64,000 nucleotides of DNA from Rachycentron canadum (Eukaryota; Chordata; Actinopteri; Carangiformes; Rachycentridae), in NCBI GenBank assembly GCA_038496675.1, contig CM076649.1, positions 18,344,337 to 18,408,336 on the forward strand, given 5' to 3'. A program made the position numbers and the translations under genes. Each line of letters begins with the position of its first letter. The stretch's first letter is position 1. Under the pieces are notes generated by a model. That model saw only the letters and a program-made list of their open reading frames with translations. It ran no database searches and had not been told where the DNA came from. This document shows, piece by piece, positions 28,301-40,300 of the stretch.

Positions 28301-31300
28301 TCAATACTGGCTTTCTTTATGTAGATTCAGATGGACAAAGAATGGCCAGGAATTTGACCCCTTTCTAGACCCCCGGCTGATGAAAGAAGAGAATTCTGGG
28401 ACCTTTGTAATACCCAATAATGGGAACCTTACAGAGTACCAGGGAACCTATCGCTGTTACGCCTCAAACAAACTGGGGACTGCCATATCGCAGGAGATTG
28501 AGTTCATTGTGCCCCGTGAGTAACATACATCTGTGTGTGTGTGTGTGTGTTGGGTGCTCTGTTACAGTGCTTTCAAAGTGATTCAGGGCCAGCAGTCCTG
28601 TTTAATGACTGCACCTCTCCATTGTGAGCTTTTCATTGTATTGGACATGGCAGAAAGTCATTGAGGCTCCCGAGTGCTCCGCCCCTCGCAGCATCTCATC
28701 TATTGCTCTGTATTGGAGAAAGCATCGAACGTGATCCGGCCTTTCCATCTCTTCCTTTGCTACATTTTTCATTTTGTTCCCATCCGCAAGAAATTCTCCA
28801 AAAGAAAATCCTCTCTACAGGGGACTTTGACTAAATTTGACTGAGCCTCAGCCAAGCTTCTCAGCAGTGGTGACAAGCTACACACAATAGTCAGTGATGT
28901 CTGTTTTGTTTCTGGAGGCCAAGAACTGAAAAAAAAAAAAGAAAAAAAAATTCCCAAAGAATTCAATCCAACCGAATGAATGATACTGAGGGAAACACAT
29001 GGTAGTCACAGAATTTGGGAATGATATTACTGCCATCTGCTGGAGAGGAAGAGAACTGCACTTTATTTCATTTATTCTTGTCACGTATGGTTTACTCACT
29101 CCAGCTTTTGTCTTTAATCCAGATGTTCCAAAGTTTCCTAAAGAGACACTGGAGCCTGTTGTGGTGGAGGAGGGCCAGCCTTTCACGTTGAGGTGTGACC
29201 CACCTAAAGGAATACCACCTCTGCAGATCTACTGGATGACTATCAGTGAGTGATACGTTTTACAATGTATTTCAAAATGCTAATTTAAGCCCTTTTTATT
29301 CTCACCTATGATATGCTTCATCTACGTATCTTGAGACAGTAAAATATGTAACTTCTTAAAAAGTGATTTTTCTCAGGTAACAAATATGTCAGGCTAAAGT
29401 TTTCTTTAGTTTCAAAGAAGAGGTGGAACAAGCTGATAGATAATATATTGCAGAAGTGATTGTGCCAAATGGTTTGGGTGAAAAACAAAGTAAGTATTTG
29501 CATCCTTTACCAAATTAAAAGTACAAAACAATCACGTGAAAATACTCTGGAAATAAGTTTTAACTTGCAGTACAAGCAATTAAGCATTATTTGCAAACTG
29601 CATTTAAAGTATCAAAGTAAACATCTTGCTCTGCTTCTGTCAAAACAAAAGGAGTGGGTGGACAAGAAATATACAAAAACAAAAAACAGTTTACAGAATG
29701 ACATGAGAGGACCACAGGAATGACACAAAGACAAGAGAGACATGAGGAGTAAATACACACAAGGGAGGCAAAGGTGACTGAACGCAGGTGAAACACATTA
29801 GGGCGGGGCACACAATCAGACTGGAGGGAAACAGAACAAAGACTAAACAACAGGATACACACAATGAAAGAGATAAAATAAAACAGGAAATGACAATGAT
29901 CAAACATAAAGAGTTCAGACTAATTTAAAAAGCCCAAGCATCAATTGTCCTCTCGGGCAGACCATAACACTTTCTACTTGAGTCAGGCCTCTTCCAGGGG
30001 ACATTAATAGGGTATGAAAGAAGAAAATGTTGCTACACAAAGTTGTATGTGTATATTTGTGTTGCCCTTTTGAAATCTTTCCCTTTTTTTTTTTTTTTGA
30101 GAAATATTGGAAAGTGTGACCACTCAGTTATTAAGTTTTTCCTCAGTGTAACATCTGTCACAAGTCATAACAGTTGAGAACCCCCTGTTGAATATATAAG
30201 AATGCATTGTATTTTATAAATCTAGCTATTAACATAACAGGAGTCTTGGGATATTGCCGCTGTCTCTGAAAACTTTTCATTTAGCCAAACCTCAGTTACT
30301 TTGTCACTCTGACAATTGTACATCAACGCCTCAGACTCAAAAAACATCCCCCATACCAACGACTCCAAGTCAAATCTTCCCAAAAGCCGCTCTATTTGTC
30401 TCTGTCTGTCTCTCGCCAGATTCTGCAGGTTTATGAGGTTAGTTTGACCCTCCCACACCTCCCATAAGACGTTTAACCTGTAGAGCACAGTCGGCAGATT
30501 AAGATGTTTTTTTTCCTGCCCCATACTTCTACGCACGCCTAAACAATTTTTATGTCAAATTTATATGTTCTGATCTCTGTTTTTCTTGGTTTACGTGATT
30601 GATTGTTTCACATCAGAACTTTTGACAGAAGTTGATGGAAATGCTCCATGTGACTTTCTTTTTTACACTGTGATGCCACACGATCACAGTGGCGTGATTG
30701 GCGACTTATTTACTAGATTTGATTTGATATAAAATCTTAATCTGAAATGTAACTCGCAATTATAGCTGTCAGATAAATATGGTGGAGCAAAAACTACAAT
30801 ATCTCCCTCTGATATGTGGCGGCGTAGAAGTACAAAGAATAAATAAATATAAAATGAACATACCCAAGTAAATTGCACTTAAGTATAGTACTTGAGCAAA
30901 GTGACGGCACAAAAAGCTTTAGGATGGATGCTCTTTTGCTGTTAAATGCTCTGGTTATATGAGGCGATCTGTCTAAACTCATCTTGCGTGTGCTCAGATC
31001 TTCAGCACATAGAGCAGGATGAAAGGGTGTCTATGGGCTTGAATGGAGACCTTTACTTCTCTCACGCGGTGGAGAAGGACAGCAGGAGAGACTACTGCTG
31101 CTTCGCCGCCTTCCCAAGAATACGAACCATTGTTCAGAAGACCGCCATGTCTGTCATCGTCAAGACAAGTAGGTGTCACTTGGCCTCTTTTGTCTTCGCT
31201 CGAGTGCTGTTTTCCTCTCAAACCAGCATGACGCAAACTTTGATTTGTTGTGAGAGCGCTGATCATTTCCAGCATGTTCATTGATGTCCACACTCATAGC

Positions 31301-34300
31301 AACACTTCAAAAGCCATCTTGGTGTCACGCTGTCTTGTTTGTGCATCTTCTTGGTTTTACGTTGTGATTTTGATCTTGGTGATGTTTGTCATGATGCATC
31401 CATGTTGTCCTCATGTTCATTGTATTTTTGTCTCATCCGCCTCCATTTCAGAAAAAAGTGACACGAATCCCAAAATTGGTAAGTTTTCAGAGTGAAACAC
31501 GCCTGTGCTGTGTCTCATCTGTAAAGAGCCGTGTGCACAATACAGATGTGTCAATATCAATGTATAAAATATGTTTAAGTAACCTTTAGGAAACTGCACA
31601 CACACCTCTGATTTGTTGTTGTTTCACACTCTCTTGTACTCTGCTGTTGTCCCTTAGCTAATGCAATCCTGGAGAGAAGGCCCTCCTTTCTGACGCCCTC
31701 TGGTGCCAGATCACAGACACAGCTGGTCAAAGGACAGGACTTGAAGCTGGAGTGTATTGCTGAGGGATTGTGAGTAACATTAGCCTTTTCAATAAACTTC
31801 ACTCTCTTACACTTTTGAGGAATTTAATTCAAAATACACCAAAGCTATTTCTGAACTGACATCTTTGTAAAAATATTTAAAGCCATTTGCTTTAAACACT
31901 GTAGATGTTTAGGAATTTTAAGACTCACTGTGTGTCCCCTTCCTGTTAGTCCAACTCCACAGGTACAGTGGGTGAAAATGGGTCATCAGCTTCCTGTTAA
32001 AGCAAAACTGGAGAACCATGGGAAACTGCTAATTGTACCAACAGTTGAACAAGAAGACAGTGGGAAGTACATGTGCAAGGCAAAGAATGCATTAGGAGAA
32101 AGTGTCCATTCCTTCACAGTGACAGTGGAAGGTAACTACTACACACAGTGAAGATACAGCGCTGCTGTTACGGCCAACGTACCTGAATTGGTTTCATATT
32201 TTCCATTTGAATAATAGACTGATCCTTCACCTTTCTTAAAAGAGACATCTAGAGCAGAGATATTGTAAGACCTTGAAGAATAATGTATTTGATGAGCCTT
32301 TAAAAAGAGCAAAATTAAGTTCTGGAAGAAAAGTAATGAAAAGTATGAATACAACAATGTAAAAAATACTCAGACTGACATATTATTATATTATGACATT
32401 ATCAGATAGTTTTCAGTTTTTGGAGCTTTTCTCCTATCTTTGCTTTTCTTTGAAATATTAACCTCTTTGGCTCAAACTGTTATTTAAATGAAATGTCTAA
32501 GAATGGTGAAATGGTATCATATTTTATTGTGTTGTAACTGTAGAGTAGAAAGTAGAATATTTCCCTCTGAAATGTACTGGAGTAGAAGTGCAAAGTGAAA
32601 TATAAAAAGCAAATTAGGAAGTAAAGTACATCAAAATTGTACATTAGCACAGTACTACAGCAACTGTGCATAGCAGATTTGTAAATGCTCTGGTTTTAGG
32701 ACAAATAAGAAGTTTAGAGTATGTTGTTCACGCACTGGAGCTATAGATCTAAGATGATCTGTAAATAAAAAGAAAGACATGTAACTATGATCATTTGGTG
32801 AAAAATAACACCTATTACACAATAAGATGATGATGCAGCTAGGTGTGAAACGCTGTCTGCTGAGGAAACCAGGATTCGTGCAGGTGTTGCCTTTTCATCA
32901 GATGTCCTCCAAACAACCATAGCATCTTGTCTCTTGACTCATTCCTATGGATTCATGCTCTACTCTGTGCTGGTGTATGTATAAATACAGTCTTATAAAC
33001 TAATGTAATGTAGATTAAAGTAGAATCTTGCACACAATGTCCACGATGAGTCAACAGTGATTGTTTTGATATAGTAGGCAACTGAAGTGTCTCTAAGCGT
33101 CTGTCATGTGCAGACCTGAACACATAGCTTTTATTGTAAGAGGGCTCTTATATTGAATAACATATATTGCACAGCTGTTCCTGTGATTGTGTCCTCTCTT
33201 TGTAAATGCTTATTGTCTTTCTTCAACTGACGCCCTTCAGTTTGATAACATCAGGCTGGTTGTGTGTTCCCAGAGCCTCCGGAGTGGGTGTTTGAGCCTG
33301 AGAGTCAGCTTAGCATGATCGGCTCAGAAGTGCTCATCAAGTGTTCTGCCACGGGGACTCCTCAGCCAACTATAACGTGGAGGGTGAATGGCATACCTCT
33401 GCAGGGTCAGTCCCACAAACTCACCTAACCATCTACAGCTATTTCATTTAGTGCTAGTTGATATTGACATAAAGTTTTCTTTTTTTTATATATCCTGTGA
33501 GATATAACATGAGGAAAGACTGTTTAAGAGTGGGTTGGAACATCATTGAAGCCACAAATACTGAATGGATGATGAGAGAAATCCACTGTGAAATGATGTT
33601 AGAGTAATCCTGAGCTGTCACACGAGTCTTGATTCTTTGAATTGAATCCCATCCAGTGAGACACAGACGTTGTATTTAAGAGAATAACATGATGCTACTT
33701 GTGAGTGATGTCTTTATGTTATACAGCTGGAGAGTAGAGACCAAAATGTGGACCTTTCTTTACTTTCTGTGCATCATTCATACGAGTACATCAGAGCGAC
33801 CAAAGAAAAAACTGTTCATTAAGAAGCAGTGCAGCACAGTGGTGCCCAATATTTGGACTGGGGTCTCCCAAACATGGCGGCAAGACAAGGGCTGCAAAGG
33901 GAAAGCAGAAGTTACATACCTATTACCATATTGCTATATGTGTTACTTTTCTTTATTTTGTTGTGAATAATTTGCTAATTTTATATATCAAAAAGAAATA
34001 TCAAAAAATATCATTTGGTAATCTAGTCACAATTGTAGAAATGAATGCAATGACACAACCCCTGACATGCCTAAAAGTTTGAACCAAATGGGGAAAAGTT
34101 TTTTCTATGTGACTGTTAATTAAATCCAGTGTATGGGGTATTAACTACAGCAAGAAGGTTCAAAACTTTCATTTCTGTAAATTATGACTTTGAGCAAAGA
34201 TGAAATACTTCAGTGCAGTGTTCATGTGCATGTACTATACTTAATGAGCCACACCATCCAGACCTTTCTACAGGATTAGTGAAGAAAAGTGGAGTGAGGA

Positions 34301-37300
34301 CATCCACGTTTCCATTGTAAGAACTGGTGCCAAACAGTACACTGTACAGTGATGTGTGCGATGGGGAGACATGCAGGACCGTGGTGTGGGCTGGGCGTTG
34401 GTGGGTGTGGTAAAGAGCAAACATCATTGCTCTGCCACAAAATAAGTTTGTGCTGAGTCAAGCAGATGTACCCAAGACAGTACAATCATGGTCTAGATGT
34501 ATGGAGATGTTGCGCTACTTTTTAACCCAACAGCGAAGCCGCTAACAGGCAGTGTATGGATAAGACATTGGGTAATCTGGGACAAATTTGAAAAACTTAA
34601 GTTGCAGATTTAAGGCCAGTTACCTGTTGATATTTTATTAGAAACTATAAATGCAGTGTTGCAGAATGAAAGCTGGTGATTCATTGAATGCTTACCTGAT
34701 TGATCACAGAAGCCCCGGCGGCCAACAGGAAGACGTTAGATGACACCATCATTTTGCACAACGCCAAAGTGTCAGACAGTGCAGTGTATCAGTGTGAGGC
34801 CTCCAACAGACACGGAAGCCTCCTGTCCAATGCAAACATCATGATTATGAGTAAGTACTACAGCCTTTAGTTTTAGTTGAGTATTTTTACTGTCATGATT
34901 TTATCACCTACATGAGAAACACAATCAAATGATTTGCCATGAAAAGCATTTGTTTCACAGTATTTGTGTGTAAGTGCACTGAGTCCTTGGGAGATGTGTC
35001 AAGCCAGATAGCTGAGGCTGATGTAGGCATATGCCCATAAAGCACCAAGGAGCCCGGGGAAGGAGGGCTGTCTACAAGCTGCACTCCTTCATCCCGACTA
35101 GCGTCTCTCCCTGTGGAGCAACAAGCACCGTTCCCTGACATTTATATGCTAACAAGTTCTCCCCTCAATTCCATACTGATTTCAGCGCCATAAGACAAAC
35201 ATGTGCTGCTTTACAAGTGCAGATAAAAAAAAAAAAGAAGAAAAAAAAAAAAAGAAAGAAATGCTGCTTTCCATTGCTCTGCACAAAACATGGAGAGTTT
35301 GTTCTTGGTGACATAGGAGTTAATAAAGCTGGACAGCCTCTGAATGCTAAGTCCCAGCTGCTGTCTTTGTAAACAATTAGGGGAGACAGACCATTTTAAT
35401 GGGAGGCTGTGGCTACAACTGATAAGATGCACGCGCTCGGCTAACTCATTATTCCACTTCTTTTTTTTTTTTTCTTTGATTTCATTTTCACGTTTACACA
35501 TTTCTGACAACCTGACAGCTGAATCATTTTTTTTACATGTAGGAGACCACAATTAACGCACAATAAAGGCAGCAATGCTGTCACCTCATTTAACCCACCA
35601 TTTACCTCGTTCCACTGCTGTTTTATCTGCATTTAAAACGGCCAAACTGCAAACTTGATCGCACTCAATGTTGTTTGTTGCCTCCTTAAATCTCCCAAAA
35701 GCAGCGCACTTACAGGTCAAACCTTGTTCCGTTATTGTTGCATCCGCTGCTTGCCTAACTAACTTTGATTGATGGCTAGATTCTGTCGCTGCTCTTTGTA
35801 GATCTGCCCCCCATGATTTTGACCAAGGAAGGGGAGGATTACTCCGCTGTAGAGGGGAAGGGAGTGATGATGCACTGCAAGGTCTTCAGCTCTCCTCCTT
35901 CCACCATCACCTGGTAAGCGTGCATGTGGCTCCTGTCTCCTACCCACCAGCAGAGAGCAGTAGATCTCAAGTGCTTGAGGCATACAACCCTAATGTTCCC
36001 TATTTCTATATCATTGACCTGCTGTTTCTTTAAAACATGCATGTTCCTGAACACTTATGTTCTATTCAGCAACTTTTTTCACCTTTGCTGCCGCAGTGTA
36101 GTGTTTATCCATTTAGGCTGCTGCCATGTTCATATTTCATTTGACCTGAGAGAACTTTGAGACCTTAATGGGTGTTTTTTTCCTTTTTAAATGTTTCCTA
36201 GGAGCAAAGACGACTCCTCTGAGTCCGTGGAGGGGCCGAGGTTTACTGTTCACGACAACGGCTCGCTGGAGATCTACAGCGTAGAGAAAGACGACACGGG
36301 ACAGTACACGTGTTTAGCTAAAAACACAGAGGGATCGTCTGCCATTGACACCATGCTTTATGTGAAAGGTAAACAGTTTTTAAATGTAACAGTGTTGCAG
36401 TTGCTCACAGTCCTTGAGTTGTAAGTAATGTGGTCTTGCCTATGAAAGATCCCACTAGAATAGAGGTGGCCCCGGAGGACCAGCAGATCTTAATAGGTAC
36501 CACGGCCCAGCTCTCATGCCTGGCAGAGTACGACAAGTCCTTCAGCAACGACTTTGAGCTCCTGTGGGAGAAAGATGATGAGGAGATAGCCCTCAACTAC
36601 ACTGAGAATTCAAGGTGGGATACTGGATTTTATTTTCTTCTTTTTTTGTCTTTTACAGCATTGCAGACTCACTCCCAGATGGGAAGTTGTTTTACTTTCC
36701 AGTTTCGTCAGTCAATATTGTGTCTCCATTTTTCTGTCTACAGATACTTAGCGGAGGATGGTATTCTTCAGATCATCAATGTAAGCCACAGGGACCAGGG
36801 TGTGTACACATGTGTGGCAAGAACTCCTGTGGACCAGGACATGGCCTCAGCACTGCTCATGGTGTTAGGTGAGCTAACATTTGAACAGTATTTCTGTTCT
36901 GAAGCCAGAGGATCAGAGACCTCTGGTGCTGTATTAATGCATGACACCTCCATGCATGGATCGATATGTCAGGAAGCCAAAGCAGAGCATGAACATGCAG
37001 ACCACAGATTTATTAGTACAGTGCTGTGTCTGCCAGTCTCCCCTTTCGAGATATTGTTGACATCTTAAAGAAATACTGGGATCCCACGCAGTGATGCGTC
37101 TTGTTCCGCATCCCTGGACTCTCGGGATGATTCAATTGAACATTTGTTCCTTTACCCTTTAGACTGATGTGTCTGTGATTTTCCAAAGCCATGTTGTTGT
37201 GATGGTTTTAGACGTCCCGGATGCGCCTGAGAGCTTGGTGCTGTCTGAACACAAGAGCAAAAGTGTGAAACTGAAATGGATCCCTGGGGACGATCACAAC

Positions 37301-40300
37301 AGCTCCATCACAGGTAAAAGGAGAATCTGTGTGTGCAGATGTCAGTTCATACAGTGCAGTAAGTGCAGTCGTGCATCTTGGAGTGAACGGCATTAATATG
37401 ATATACACATGATGGACATTATTTTGTATGTAAATAGATTTGTTGGATACCATCTCTTCCAAAGTCAATCTATATTTGATTGATCCAAGCATGAATTATT
37501 CTTAGGATTAGTGATTTAGGAGTGAGTGACCACTAAGTGTCTTTCTACCTGTGAACAGAGTTTATCATTGGGTACGAGGAAAGCCAGTGGGAGCCGGGAA
37601 ACTGGAAGGAGCTGGTCCGGGTACCTGGGAACCACAACTCCGCCATCCTCAAACTCCACGGTCACATCGACTACCGCTTCCGCGTGTCCGGAGTCAACGC
37701 TGTGGGGAGAAGTCCTCCCAGCGAGCCCACAGAGAGATACAAAACCCCCCCAGCAGGTCTGAGGCGTCCGCCATTCATTGTTTATTATGCTTTCTGATAA
37801 GGTCCTGCAGGCCACTTGAGCTGCCAACTCTGCTGCTCTGTGAACTTTAAAACACTCAGACCTGCTACATAATTGATTCCACTCTTGTTGAAAATCTGCT
37901 CTCTTGTGCGCCTATTTCACTAGAGATTTCTTTCACTATGCCAACAAAATCTATATTCCTTCTTTTCTGCAGCCCCTGACAAGAACCCAGAAAATATCAA
38001 AATCGAAGGCCATTTGCCACATGAAATGGATATCATCTGGGAGGTAAGTTTGGTCTTTTATGATCCTCTTTCTGCACATTCTGTAACGTGGGCTACCTTC
38101 ACATAGTGGATTATTCACATCTACTACAGTTTCTGCAAGTCAAAGAATTTCTCTAAGAGAACAGAGATGAGGTTTTATCAATGTTTCATAGGCAATTACC
38201 AATAGCAATTTAAGAAATAGCAATGTCCCACTTTTGATATTTCACTCTGTGGTTCAGATCTTTAGAAAAGCCATTTCCTGGGATCACTGTGAAAGAGTCC
38301 TCATTGAAATCTGCTCCTTTTCTTTGATTAGAAAGAGAAAGGAGGGCTATGAAAAGGAGAATTTTCTTTTAATGTGTACAGTAATATATTCAGTTTTATT
38401 GTAAAAAGATGAATCTCTCCTTCACTTATTATCTGCTTGCCCTGTCATGGTAACGTAACCCACGAATCCTGGATTCATGAGCTCTCCCACTGTTAATGAT
38501 TTGCTTTTGTGGAAAATGGTTCATTCTATTTCTCACGGTCTGACTTCTGTGAGGAGATAAATCTTTTCATCTCCGATGATGTTCCGAGCTCTATATCAAA
38601 GAAAAGCCTGGCTGCTAGACCAGGTCAATTGTTCCATTGTTTATTAGATGGCAGGATAAAACATGGCCACTGTTCCAAGCACAGTTCACTGGCCTGGCTT
38701 GTCATTTTAATCCCACAGAGGCAGTGACACTGATCGGCGAAATACAAGAAGCGTCTTATGCAACTGTGAAAGTCTGCATGAAACCTTTCACACCATTGTT
38801 CTTCCTTTTTATGCCTCTGTACCAGCGACAAGCGTTAAGTCTTCGGGTTGTCTGTCTGTCCGTCCATACATACGTACACACATCTATTCAGCTCATTCTC
38901 ATGAACCTTTTTTCTTGGACTAAAGGATGAACTGATCACATTTTTGGCCAAAACCCACAAATTCATGTGCTAATTATACACAATTTAACACCCATTTCTA
39001 ATAAAATTATGAAGTGATGACATTTCATATCCAAATGGTCAAAGATCAGTGGTCAACATCATTATGTTCTGTGTAAACACTCCCGGCCGTCAAATACTAT
39101 AACTCAGGAGCAGATTGTGACCATATTTCCTGCTGATGGAGGCAAACAACCAGGAGGCGCTAATTCCAGTTTATTTTTGCTTTCTCTTGCCTCCATCATT
39201 AGCCCTTGTTACCCATTGAGCACAATGGTCCTGGTCTGGAGTATAAGGTGAGTTACAGAAGACAGGACGTGGAGGAGGACTGGAAGGAACACACAGTGAA
39301 GAGACATTCATTTGTGGTGAAGAACACGCCCACCTTTGTTCCCTATGAGATCAAGATCCAAGCCAGGAACCATCAGGGCTGGGGCCCCGAGCCCAAGATA
39401 GTGACTGGATACTCAGGAGAGGACTGTGAGTAGATGACATGTCATCTTATTTTTTATCTCTCTCAGATACATGCGCTCTAGCACGTTGACAATGGACCCG
39501 TCTGTCTGGCTAAAAACAACAACATATACCTGTTTATCAGCAACAAGCGAGAAATTAGATCCAATCACAAGTAGTAACGCAGGACAAATGTGGAGATGCA
39601 TTTGAAAGCCAGATGTGAACTAGCATGCATCCACCTGTGATTGGACCAATGACTCTTCCCTACTTTTGCACACACACTTGAGCTCAACTTACCCGCAAAC
39701 AACTAGAATATCAGTTGATGCAGCAGTAAAATCATGAAAGATACATTTTTCTTGCTCTTTTGTTTTGTTGCTGTTTTCAATGGAAAGTTATTTTCAGATA
39801 ATCCTGATGAATAAAACTGATTATATGTCCAGAGTTTACTGACATGAACTCAAATGCTTTCTGGGTATTAGAAGATAGAGCTGCACAAACTTCACACTCA
39901 CCTCTTGCTTCCATTTGGAGCCAAAGTGCAGAGTAGACACCGTTGCTTTAGGATATGTGATTTTATGTAGAAAGATATAGTTACCATAATTAAAAGACCT
40001 TCTCCCCTCTCTGCTTAGCTCTGGTATTTTCATTTTGGACTTTACAAAATGATTTATTTATGAGCTTCGAATAGAAATGTTTGTGAATGAATGAGATTTT
40101 TTTAAGACTTTCAGTTTGACTTTGAGATTTAAGGCCGTGCTCTGCGGCAGTTACAGTTTCTCAAGCAATGCAGTCTTTTCAAAGGGTTGCTGTATTTTCT
40201 TTGTTTTAGCTTTCTTCTGGACTTGTCCCCAGGAGGTCACCTCAGGTCATGATATGTCTCACTGTTGTGTCCTCGCTCATGTTTGGTGCTAGAAACTGCA

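Larger units (their letters stand above)
29246..30997 (+). other. chl1: chl1 intron 4
   Basis: 1752-bp intron between the two halves of Ig2. It holds two dispersed-repeat fragments of one apparent family (29491-29622 and 30781-30900) and a T run near 30088-30100. No exon seen. Confidence 0.7.

Noticed and set aside
36430..37068. Single 212-codon ORF through Ig6
   Set aside because: Not one exon: it is exons 13 and 14 plus a stop-free intron and part of intron 14. The splice sites and family alignment define the real exons.
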